Assembly (NCBI GenBank): GCA_965246855.1
Contig: CBDFFP010000002.1
Span: 682,001 to 746,000 of the forward strand
Reading direction: 5' to 3'
DNA from: UBA1952 sp965246855
GTDB taxonomy: Bacteria > Bacteroidota > Bacteroidia > Chitinophagales > Chitinophagaceae
DNA length: 64,000 bases
The translations under genes and the position numbers were made by a program. This document shows, piece by piece, positions 50,439 through 59,021 of the stretch (its first letter is position 1; the number at the start of each line of letters is the position of its first letter). The notes below the pieces were generated by a model. That model did no database searches, was not told the DNA's origin, and worked only from the letters and a program-made list of their open reading frames with translations.

Positions 50439-52094
50439 TCAATCCTCAAAATCCAACACCTTCCCTACACAGCCATTTGGCATCTGGATTCTGAGAAGTG
50501 CGCAAATTGTGGCAGCGATGTCGGTCATGTTGCAAGGCTCGTTTGTTGCGCCGTGGGGGATGTTCCAGCCGTAGAAGAGCAGCGGAATGTGAGCATCGTA
50601 GGGATTCCACGTGCCATGGGAAGTGCCGGTCATGCCGTAGCCCGCAAACCAGCCGGGTTCGGGAAGGATGAGGAGGTCGCCGCTGCGCTTTTTGTGGTAG
50701 CCGTTGAGGATGCGCGTGCGGATGGGTTCGGGCAGGTCCTGCACGGAGCCGTCGTCCATACGCACCACATCGGCAATGCCGGGGATGCCCATCAGGTGGC
50801 GGCGGATGCGGCTGATGACGGTGTTGCGGTTGAGGCCGCGGCGGCGGATAAGAGGCTGATTGAGGTACACGAAATAGTTGTCGAAGCCGCGAAGAAGAGA
50901 TCGTTTTTCGGCCTCGGGAGTGCCAGGTGGGTTGACGGCAAAAGTGGAATCGACGAAGCGGCGGAGGTTGGTGCCGATGCCGGTTTCGGTGAAGGCTCCG
51001 GCGGCTCCTTTGCGGTCTTTAAGGAACTGCGGATTGTGCGCGCCGCCGTGGTCGGCGGTGAGGAAAAGCAGGACATTTCCCTTTCCATACCGGGCATCCA
51101 GAAAAGAAAGGAAACGGCTGATTTCTTCATCCAGGCGGATATAAACGTCTTCCAGTTCCAGCGCGTTGGGGCCGAACTGGTGGCCGGCATAGTCGGTGGA
51201 GGCGAGGTTGATTGCCAGCAGGTCGGGGTCGCTTCCTTTCCCTACGTTTTCGGCGCGCAACAGGGTTTTGGCCAGTTCCAGCGTGAGGGTGTTTCCGGCA
51301 GGCAGGGCGCGCAGAGAGCCATAATCATTGGGGGCAAAAGAATTGTGCGGAAAAGTGGGCGTTTTTTCTCCTTTAAAAAGACCTTCATAGCGGGTGCTGT
51401 CCTTCGTGCTGTGGCGGTAGGTTTTGGGATTTCTTGCCAGCGTCCAGCCTTTCTTTAAATAAGCATCGGGCAGGTGGCGGGCGTTGAAATCCTCCACCCA
51501 TTGGGGAAGATTATTACGATACCAGTCGGAGGTAATGAAGGCGCCGGTGCTGTCGTCATACCAATAAACGCCGTCGGCCATGCGCCCGCCGGGCAGGATG
51601 GAAGCGCGGTCTTTGAGGGAAATGGCGAAGGCGCGGGAGCGGCCATTGGTGGCCAGTTTTAGCTCGTCGCCGACGGTGGTGGTCAGGAGGTTGCGCGGAC
51701 TCATGCGTCCGGCTTTGAGGCTGCCGCCGACGGATTTGGCAAAGGAATCGGAGACGCAATAAACGGGCTTACCGGAGGCGGTTTCTATCCATTCGTTGCC
51801 TGCGATACCGTGGATGGCGGGGACGCTGCCGGTCCAGATGCAGGCGTGGCCGGGGCCGGTGTAGGTAGGCAAATAATTTACCATCGTTTGCTCAAAGGAG
51901 AAGCCGCCGTTGAGCAGGCGTTTGAAGCCGCCTTTGCCGTAGCGGTCGTAGTAGCGGTAGAGATAATCCCAGCGCATTTGATCGACGACGATGCCGACGA
52001 TGATTTTAGGGCGGGGGATTGTTCCTGAGGGCTTTTGGGCGTGAGCGGAAAGAGAGAAGAGCAGGAAAAACAGGCTGTGGAGGCGCTTTTTCAT
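50439..52094 (-). CDS. pafA: PafA-type alkaline phosphatase, secreted
   Basis: The 551-aa protein has a signal peptide (LFFLLFSLSAHAQ) and the alkaline-phosphatase-superfamily fold. The nucleophile motif is NYLPTYTGPGHACIWTGS, with Thr79 as in the phosphate-irrepressible PafA of Bacteroidota. Metal residues are in GIVVDQMRWD, ASTDYAGHQFGPNA, LTADHGGAHNPQF and TSHGTWNPYDAHIPL. PafA releases phosphate from varied monoesters in the periplasm. A TTTCTTTG near-promoter lies just upstream on the minus strand. Confidence 0.9.
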   Translation of the reverse strand: MKKRLHSLFFLLFSLSAHAQKPSGTIPRPKIIVGIVVDQMRWDYLYRYYDRYGKGGFKRLLNGGFSFEQTMVNYLPTYTGPGHACIWTGSVPAIHGIAGNEWIETASGKPVYCVSDSFAKSVGGSLKAGRMSPRNLLTTTVGDELKLATNGRSRAFAISLKDRASILPGGRMADGVYWYDDSTGAFITSDWYRNNLPQWVEDFNARHLPDAYLKKGWTLARNPKTYRHSTKDSTRYEGLFKGEKTPTFPHNSFAPNDYGSLRALPAGNTLTLELAKTLLRAENVGKGSDPDLLAINLASTDYAGHQFGPNALELEDVYIRLDEEISRFLSFLDARYGKGNVLLFLTADHGGAHNPQFLKDRKGAAGAFTETGIGTNLRRFVDSTFAVNPPGTPEAEKRSLLRGFDNYFVYLNQPLIRRRGLNRNTVISRIRRHLMGIPGIADVVRMDDGSVQDLPEPIRTRILNGYHKKRSGDLLILPEPGWFAGYGMTGTSHGTWNPYDAHIPLLFYGWNIPHGATNEPCNMTDIAATICALLRIQMPNGCVGKVLDFED

Positions 52095-52157
52095 GGAGGT
52101 GCAAAGAAAGGAAGGACAGAGAAAGTGGGGATTATGTTTTTAGCGGGGACAGGAAAT

Positions 52158-52430
52158 TGGATGCCTAAAGATTATTTGTTATGTAAGGAGACATTTTTCA
52201 TCATGCATGACAATACATTGTTATTTATGGAGCTTTTTTTGCTATGCCGGGCAATAGATTGTTATGTACAAGGCTTTTCTTCGTGATGTCAGGGTCTTTT
52301 TTGTTATGTACCAAAGCTTTTTTCTTATGTACCGGGTCTGAAAAGGCAATGACTGAGTGTAAATTGTTATGTACCAAGGCTTTTTTCGCGATTCCGGGCA
52401 ATAGCCTGTTATATACTGCGGCTGGAAGGA
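52158..52430. repeat. Second tandem array: degenerate 42-bp units made of 21-bp halves
   Basis: TTATGTAC or a one-to-two-base variant recurs at 52178, 52220, 52261, 52303, 52325, 52367 and 52409: steps of 42, 41, 42, 22, 42, 42. Full units read TTGTTATGTACCAAGGCTTT plus a half with ATTCCGGGCAATAG. The halves themselves look related. The array is AT-rich and lies in the divergent gap between pafA and the beta-helix gene. Both strands can be read as repetitive peptides (LLCTKAFF or KKALVHNN), but neither has the look of a real gene. Confidence 0.8.
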
Positions 52431-52510
52431 AGGTAATTGAGTTAGAAAGCATTGTTTCTTTTAAGAGAAAAATAATTTCACGAAATTCTCCTTTCTTGAG
52501 AGGCAGTATT

Positions 52511-52518
52511 TATTTTTG
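52511..52518 (+). promoter_or_regulatory. -7 element upstream of the beta-helix gene
   Basis: TATTTTTG, 18 nt before the ATG at 52537. No clear -33 element. Confidence 0.5.
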
Positions 52519-52536
52519 CAAACAAACTTAATCATT

Positions 52537-55500
52537 ATGCGCACGCTTTTACTTCTTCCTTTTCTGTTTCTGTTTTTTCATTCCCGGCAGGCGCAGGCGC
52601 AGCCCCAAACGAACCTTTACGTGGACAGCAGCGTGGCGGCGAGCGGTGCGGGAACAAGCTGGGCCACGGCGTATAAAACGCTGAACGCGGCGAACGGCGG
52701 CAGCACCACGATTTCCTACAATGTCTTTGTTGCGAAGGGAACGTATTACCCGCCGGGCACACAGAGCGCGACGGCCCGGGACAGTGCGTTTGCATTTTTG
52801 CGGAATGGCTTGCGGGTATATGGCGGATATCAGAGCGGCGGCAGCGTGCGAAACGTAGCGGCAAACGCAACGGTTTTGAGCGGAGACATCGGAGTAGCAG
52901 GCGACAGCACGGACAACGCTTACCACGTGGTGGTGATGGCCAATATTTCGGGTGCGGGCGACAGCGCGATTCTGGATGGGTTGAGTATTATTAATGGACA
53001 AGCCCCATTGGGCAGCGGCAGCAAAGTATATGGCGGGAAGACGGCCAACAACTCGGACGGCGGCGGCGTGTGGATTGGTTTTACAGGAATAAACACCCTG
53101 CTGCGCAACTGCGCAGTGCGCAACAACACGGGCTACAACGGCGGCGGGATTTATTATACCGAGGCTAACACGGGCTTTGAGAACACCGTTTTTTCAGGAA
53201 ACCGGGCCCAGTCGGGCGGGGCGATTTACCAATATCGCCCGTATATTCACTTCCTGACCAACTGCACCTTTACCCAAAACTACGCGGTGGTGAACGGCGG
53301 GGCGGTGTACATGAACGGCAATGGGTACCCCACGTTTCGGGGCTGCGCGTTTAACCAGAACGCGACGTCTAACGCGGCGGGCGCAGGCGGCGGCGCGGTG
53401 TATAGCTTCTACACTAATTTTTACTGCAAGGTGTGCACGTTCAGCCAGAACACTTCGCGCACGGGCGGTGCGGTGTTCGTGACGGGCGGGGCCTATATTG
53501 CTACAGACACGTGCAGCTTTATAGGTAACCGGGCGCTGGCAGGCGACGGCGGCGCGGTGAACGGTACGAACGCCACTTTCACGGGGGTGTATTGCAAGAA
53601 CACGGTTTTCAACGCCAACACGGCGCTCTTGGGAAAGGGCGGGGCGGTGGCTTCTTTTTCCACCAGCCTGGACACCTGCACTTTTAGTGCCGACTCAGCC
53701 CTCTGAGGCGGCGCGGTGTTCGGGAGTCAGTACTTTTCTTCCACCAATAGTGTTTTTACGGGTAACTACGCTTCGGGGCGGGGCGGGGCAATGTACACGA
53801 CCGGAGCGACACACACGCTTTCGCTCCTGCGGATGAGCGGCAACAAGGCCGACACGGCGGGTGGTGCGCTTTGCATCAACGCCTGCAACAGCATCTCTAC
53901 GCTCACTAATTCGGTGCTTTCCGGGAACCGGGCGGGGCAGCAGGGCGGGGCGATGGACCTGAGCAATACCAGCGCGCTGACGCTGGAAAACTGCACCTTG
54001 GCAGGCGATAGCGCGGCGAACGGGAACGGGATATATTGCGACGCTTCGTCTCCGCTGGTGGAGAACAGCATTGTGTGGGAAGGGGCGCTGAACAGCTTTT
54101 ACACGGTGAACAACAGCTTCCCGACGGTGATGTACAGCCTGTTGGAAGGCGGTTTTGCGGGAACGCGGAACAGCAGCGGCCCTCCGGGTTTTGCGGCGCC
54201 GCAACCGCCAACCGCCGCGCCAACGGCGGCGGGCGATTACAGCCTGACGACCTGTAGCAAGGCCATAGATTCCGGGCAGAACACGGGGTCTTACGCCGGT
54301 GTGCTGGACTTTGCCGGCAACCCACGGCTGGCCGGAAACGCGGTGGATATGGGGGCTTATGAGTTTCCGCTGGAGCAGGTAACGGGCGTGATTTCGGGCC
54401 CGGCTAGGGTGTGTGAAGGGCAGCAGGCAACATTCACTTCTTCCGTGAGTGGCGGCACCTGGAGCGTTTCTCCATCGGCAAATGCGTCGGTGAACGCGAC
54501 GACGGGTGTGGTAACAGGCCTTTCTCCAGGGACCGTTTTTATTCGTTACACCGTGGTCTCCAATGGCTGCCCGGTGATGATACAAGACACAGCAGCGGTG
54601 CTACAGTTCTATTACCAACAACCAACCATTAGCGTTAATAGTGGCGCGCCTGTGTGTGAGGGCGTGATGTATCCGACGTATGGAGCGAGTAATTTTACCA
54701 GCAACGGCACCTGGGCAATAGGCGACACGAACCTTGCCGTTATCACTTCTGCCAGTGGCAACATGGGTTCCTTTTTTTCCAAAGCAGCCGGTACAACGCC
54801 TTTGTATTATACCATATTAGATTTCAACGGTTGTCCCTCTACAGATACTTATGCGCTTACCATAAACCCCCTGCCGGTAGTGGCCATTACAGGGGGCAAC
54901 ACGGTTTGCCTCTATGATTCGCTTCACCTTTCCAGCACGCCGCCGGGCGGCGCGTGGGGCATGACCCTCATCTCCAGCGTTATGGGCGTTACAAGAGCCG
55001 GGAGCGTTGTGGCCTATAATCTGGGGAGCGACTGGATTACTTATACCGTAACAGACGCGCAGGGTTGTGTGGGGAAGGACAGTGTGCTTGTCTCAGTGAA
55101 TCCGCTGCCGGTGATTCCGCCGATTCTGGGGCCGGGGATTGTATGTTATAGCCAGTCAGCGACCTACACCAACGCCACGCCGGGCGGTACGTGGAGCGTG
55201 GTTGCCACGCAGAACCCGTTTGGTTTCGACACCGGCAGTATTACACCGGCGGGCGTATATACGGCGGGGCCAGCATGGGGGCAGGTGACAGACAATATCT
55301 TTTACACCTACACAGACCCAGCGACGGGGTGCGCAAACTATACGTCTTTGGCCGTGGTTACGGGCGGGCCGAAAAGTAGACAGATTTCGGATGTCTTCTG
55401 CGATACCGGCACGCTGGTTTTCAACGGGCGGCTGATTACCGCGGCGGGGGTTTATATAGACACGTTTCAGACCTATTATGGCTGCGACTCTATTGTATCG

Positions 55501-55992
55501 ATGACCTACACACGAGTGGGACCGGATACCGGGGTGATACGCAGCGGAAACGACCTGACGGCTGCCGAAGCAAACGGCACGTATGCGTGGTTCCGGTGCA
55601 ACGCCAACGGCACGCGGACGGCGATTGGCTACAACGGACGCACGTTTACGGCCCGGCTGAATGGCAGCTATTGCGTGGAGGTAACGAACAGTGCCTGTAG
55701 TTTGCGGAGTGCGTGCTACCCGGTAGTTGTGACGGGGGTTTCCAGCATTTCTGCGGGGCGGCTGGAGCTTTATCCCAACCCCACCAACGGCAGCGCGACG
55801 CTGCAAACGGGCAGCGTGGTAGCGAAAAACATTCTGGTGCGCGACATTACCGGCAAGCTGCTTCTGGAAATAAAGCCAACAGGTGCGGAAACGGTGCTGG
55901 ACACAAAAGGCTTTGCTCCGGGCGTGTATCTGGTAACGGTGGCGGACAGCGAAGGGAATGTGGCAACACTGCGGCTGACGATAGCGCGCTAA
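52537..55992 (+). pseudogene. Type IX-secreted beta-helix protein interrupted by one in-frame TGA
   Basis: One continuous frame of 1152 codons starts at 52537 with a signal peptide (LLLLPFLFLFFHSRQAQAQ) and is broken only by TGA at 53704-53706 (codon 390). Reading resumes at once in the same frame and family: DTCTFSADSAL-stop-GGAVFGSQYFSS. Residues about 20-580 are right-handed beta-helix/polymorphic-outer-membrane-like repeats (GGGVWIG, GGGIYYTEANTGFENTVFSG, SGGAIYQY). Ig-like modules follow (GVISGPARVCEGQQATFTSS). The C-terminus is a type IX sorting domain (RLELYPNPTNGSATLQTG ... GVYLVTVADSEGN). A CGA-to-TGA or GGA-to-TGA change would explain the stop. Confidence 0.85.
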
Positions 55993-56008
55993 ACAAACAG
56001 AACTGCAC

Positions 56009-56047
56009 AAAACGCCCGTCTCGTTTCCAAAACCGGACGGGTGTTTT
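56009..56047 (+). terminator. Intrinsic terminator after the beta-helix gene
   Basis: AAAACGCCCGTC (56009-56020) pairs with GACGGGTGTTTT (56036-56047), with a T run. Confidence 0.85.
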
Positions 56048-56088
56048 TTTGTTCCCGTAATTTCACCCCCAAAATCCAACATTTCCGC

Positions 56089-57339
56089 ATGCCCCAGACC
56101 GACCTTTTTGCCAAGTTTAAAACCCGCCTCGGCCCTATCGGCGACTATGCCGAAAAAGCGCCTGGCTACTTCGCCTTTCCGAAGCTGGAAGGCGAAATCG
56201 GCAACCGCATGAAGTTTCGGGGCAAAGACGTGATTGTGTGGAGCCTGAACAACTACCTCGGTCTCGCCAACCACCCGGAAGTACGCAAGGCCGACGCCGA
56301 CGCAGCCGCTGCCTACGGCATGGCCTACCCGATGGGCGCGCGCATGATGAGCGGCAATTCGGCCCAACACGAAGCGTTGGAGAAGTCGCTGGCGGAATTT
56401 GTGGGAACGCAGGACGCCATGCTCTTCAACTTCGGTTATCAAGGGATGGTGAGTGCGATTGATGCGCTTTGTGGCCGCCGCGACGTGATTGTGTATGACG
56501 CTGAAAGCCACGCCTGCATCATCGACGGCCTGCGCCTGCATCCCGGAAAACGCTTTGTGTTTAAGCACAACGACGTGGCCGACTGCGAAAAGCAACTGGC
56601 GCGCGCCAAGGCCATTGCTGAAGAAAGCGGCGGCGGTATTCTGCTGATTACCGAAGGCGTGTTTGGCATGAGCGGCAACCAAGGCAAGGTGAAGGAAATT
56701 GCAGCCCTGAAAAAAGACTACGACTTCCGGCTCTTTGTGGATGATGCACACGGCTTCGGAACCATTGGCGAGACGGGCGCGGGCGTGGGCGAAGCGCAGG
56801 GCTGCATGAAGGAGATTGACGTTTACTTCTCCACTTTTGCCAAAAGCATGGCCTCTATCGGCGGCTTTCTGGCAGCGGACAAAAAGGTCTTGACGTATCT
56901 GCGCTACAACATGCGCTCCCAGATTTTTGCGAAGAGTTTGCCGATGCCGATTGTGATTGGAAACCAAAAGCGCTTAGAGCTTCTCCGCAGCAACCCAGAA
57001 CTGAAAGCCAAGCTGTGGCGCAACGTAAACATGCTCCAAAGCGGCCTCCGCGAAACAGGCTTTGACATCGGCACCACCAACAGCCCGGTAACGCCGGTGC
57101 GCATGGCAGGTGGCTTGTTTGACGCGGTGCAACTGATTAAAGACCTGCGCGAGAACTACGGCATTTTTTGCTCCGTAGTGGTGTATCCGGTGATTCCGAA
57201 AGGACAGATTATTTTGCGTCTTATCCCTACTGCCGCACACACGGAAGAAGATATCCGCGCGACTTTGGAAGCTTTCCGCGCAGTAAGGAGTAAGATTGAA
57301 GAGAAAGCCTATCCGCAGGAGATGCCGGTGTTTGCGTAG
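56089..57339 (+). CDS. spt: Serine palmitoyltransferase-like alpha-oxoamine synthase
   Basis: The 416-aa PLP enzyme is of the family that joins an amino acid to an acyl-CoA. Blocks: VWSLNNYLGLANHPEVRKAD, MGARMMSGNSAQHEALEKSL, LLITEGVFGMSGNQGKVKEI, FVDDAHGFGTIGETGAG, and the PLP lysine Lys252 in YFSTFAKSMASIGGF. In Bacteroidota this form usually starts sphingolipid synthesis from serine and a fatty acyl thioester. 2-amino-3-ketobutyrate CoA ligase or 8-amino-7-oxononanoate synthase activity is less likely. I use ATG 56089, since upstream codons overlap the terminator. Confidence 0.82.
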   Translation: MPQTDLFAKFKTRLGPIGDYAEKAPGYFAFPKLEGEIGNRMKFRGKDVIVWSLNNYLGLANHPEVRKADADAAAAYGMAYPMGARMMSGNSAQHEALEKSLAEFVGTQDAMLFNFGYQGMVSAIDALCGRRDVIVYDAESHACIIDGLRLHPGKRFVFKHNDVADCEKQLARAKAIAEESGGGILLITEGVFGMSGNQGKVKEIAALKKDYDFRLFVDDAHGFGTIGETGAGVGEAQGCMKEIDVYFSTFAKSMASIGGFLAADKKVLTYLRYNMRSQIFAKSLPMPIVIGNQKRLELLRSNPELKAKLWRNVNMLQSGLRETGFDIGTTNSPVTPVRMAGGLFDAVQLIKDLRENYGIFCSVVVYPVIPKGQIILRLIPTAAHTEEDIRATLEAFRAVRSKIEEKAYPQEMPVFA

Positions 57340-57399
57340 GCCTCCTCCCCAAACCCCTCCCCATCTTCTTACCACAGTTTATTCAGCCCACTGTCTCTC

Positions 57400-57436
57400 A
57401 TGTCTCCCCCCCTTCGGGGAGGGCCGGGGAGGGGCC
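57400..57436. repeat. GC-rich palindromic repeat
   Basis: CTCCCCCCCTTCGGGGAGG with a following GGCCGGGGAGGGGCC, 7 nt before the epimerase ATG. It is the same kind of element as in the helicase 3' end. Confidence 0.65.
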
Positions 57437-57442
57437 TTTCTC

Positions 57443-58324
57443 ATGAAAATCTTTATCGCTGGTGCTTCCGGCCTCGTCGGCGGGCAATGCCTCCAACATT
57501 TTTCCGCACAAGGCTGGGACGTAATCGGCTCTTATTTTTCCTACCCGGTTGAAGGGCTGGTGTATTTCAACACGCTGGAAAGGGACGAGAAAAACTTTGA
57601 CCTTGCGGCGTGGAAGCCGGATGTGATTGTGCATTGCGGCGCCCTGACGCACGTGGATTATTGCGAAAGCAACGAAGAGGAAAGCTACCTGAAAACCGTT
57701 CGCAGCACGGAGACGCTGGTGAATCTGGCCAAAGAAACCGGCGCGGGCTTTGTGTATTTCTCCACCGATTATGTTTTTGATGGCATTTCCGGGCCGTATA
57801 AAGAGAACGACGCGGTGAATCCGCTCAGCGTCTATGGCCGTCACAAATTAGAGGGAGAGCAGTTGGTTTTGCAAGAAATAGAGAACGCTTTGGTACTGCG
57901 CGTGACCAACATTTACGGCGACGAAGCGCGGGGCAAAAACTTTGTGGCCCGCATTGTTTCGCAGATTGAGGAAGGGAAGGAACTGACGCTGAAACTCCCT
58001 TACGACCAATTCGCGCATCCCACCAATGCTGCCGATCTGGCGCGGGCACTTTTCCTCCTCCTGCGCGACGGCAAGCGCGGAGTCTATCACCTTGGCGGAA
58101 CGGACTACATGAACCGTGTGGAATTAGCCTTGCGCATCCTGAAACACTATCCGAATGCGGAGTACAAACTGGAACCCATTTCCACCGCTTCTTTAAATCA
58201 GCCCGCCGCGCGCCCCTTGAATGGCGGCTTTATCCGCGCCAAGTTTTGCGCGGAGTATCCCGAATTTTTGTTTGGAAATGTGGATGATTATTTGCGGGGG
58301 AAAAACGCGAAAGCTTCTGCATGA
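57443..58324 (+). CDS. NAD-dependent epimerase / RmlD-like reductase
   Basis: The 293-aa short-chain dehydrogenase has the nucleotide-binding FIAGASGLVGGQCLQHF at 4-20, then HCGALTHVDYCESNEEE, the catalytic region YFSTDYVFDGISGPYKENDA and VYGRHKLEGEQLVL with the YxxxK pair. These blocks resemble dTDP-4-dehydrorhamnose reductase (RmlD) more than UDP-sugar epimerases. No other rhamnose genes lie nearby. The ATG at 57443 fits the start of the Rossmann fold. It overlaps the next gene by ATGA. Confidence 0.85.
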   Translation: MKIFIAGASGLVGGQCLQHFSAQGWDVIGSYFSYPVEGLVYFNTLERDEKNFDLAAWKPDVIVHCGALTHVDYCESNEEESYLKTVRSTETLVNLAKETGAGFVYFSTDYVFDGISGPYKENDAVNPLSVYGRHKLEGEQLVLQEIENALVLRVTNIYGDEARGKNFVARIVSQIEEGKELTLKLPYDQFAHPTNAADLARALFLLLRDGKRGVYHLGGTDYMNRVELALRILKHYPNAEYKLEPISTASLNQPAARPLNGGFIRAKFCAEYPEFLFGNVDDYLRGKNAKASA

Positions 58325-58767
58325 AACTCGACAAGTACAACCTTAAAACCAGTACACAAGGAAGGCGCTATGAATTCATAAGTGAAGGCTGGAGAGGAGC
58401 TATCCGTAAGCTGATTGAATTTCAAGACACCCGGGAACCCGGATTTTTCAATTTGGCGTTTGGTGATAAGAATTCTGAAACGGGCGAAATAGACGACCTC
58501 CGTGTTTCCAACAATGGCGATACGGAAAAGGTACTAGCAACAGTCGTAGCAGCGGTTTACGCTTTTTGCACACAATTTCCGGAGGCTTACGTTTATGCCT
58601 CTGGCAGCACCACCGCCAGAACAAGGCTTTACCGGATGGGGATTACAAAGCACCTATTGGAAATACGGCAGGACTTTTATTTGTACGGACAGGTGGGCGA
58701 CGGTTTCGTGCTTTTCGAACCCGGCAAAGAATACGACGGCTTTCTTGCGCAACGCAAAACTTCCTAA
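58321..58767 (+). CDS. DUF6934-like protein
   Basis: The 148-aa protein has the features I associate with the Bacteroidota DUF6934 family: MKLDKYNLKTSTQGRRYEFI at the N-terminus, FNLAFGDKN, SNNGDTEKVLATVVAAVYAF, VYASGSTTARTRLYRMGI and a C-terminal EYDGFLAQRK. The function is not known. It begins inside the stop of the epimerase gene and is followed after 10 nt by a 51-codon gene, a layout often seen in toxin-antitoxin-like pairs. That reading is inference. Confidence 0.75.
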   Translation: MKLDKYNLKTSTQGRRYEFISEGWRGAIRKLIEFQDTREPGFFNLAFGDKNSETGEIDDLRVSNNGDTEKVLATVVAAVYAFCTQFPEAYVYASGSTTARTRLYRMGITKHLLEIRQDFYLYGQVGDGFVLFEPGKEYDGFLAQRKTS

Positions 58768-58777
58768 CTTGCAGACT

Positions 58778-58933
58778 ATGAAAAACGCACAGGAACTTAC
58801 CAAACGGAAAATTTCCCTTGTAACGATTGACCCTTCACTGGACAAGTACGAAGACAAAATCCTATTCCCGGAAAAGTTGGAGAAGGCAAATAAGATGCTC
58901 AAGACGGCCAAGCTTCCACCTAAAAAGCATTGA
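58778..58933 (+). CDS. Small protein downstream of the DUF6934-like gene
   Basis: A 51-aa Lys-rich product: MKNAQELTKRKISLVTIDPS at the start and KANKMLKTAKLPPKKH near the end. It starts at ATG 58778, 10 nt after the preceding stop, and is followed by a terminator. The close spacing suggests co-expression with the DUF6934-like gene. No family recognised. It may be a partner or antitoxin. Confidence 0.6.
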   Translation: MKNAQELTKRKISLVTIDPSLDKYEDKILFPEKLEKANKMLKTAKLPPKKH

Positions 58934-58965
58934 GGATAGCAGGAGACTAGAATCTATCTCCAAAC

Positions 58966-59001
58966 AAAAAATCCAGCTGCGCTCCCGCAACCGGATTTTT
59001 T
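58966..59001. terminator. Intrinsic terminator
   Basis: AAAAAATCC (58966-58974) pairs with GGATTTTTT (58993-59001) across an 18-nt loop, between convergent genes. Confidence 0.7.
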
Positions 59002-59021
59002 CATTTCCTGTCTAAAAACTT

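Noticed and set aside
55156..56967. 603-codon minus-strand open frame
   Set aside because: Antisense to the beta-helix gene and spt, spanning a terminator.
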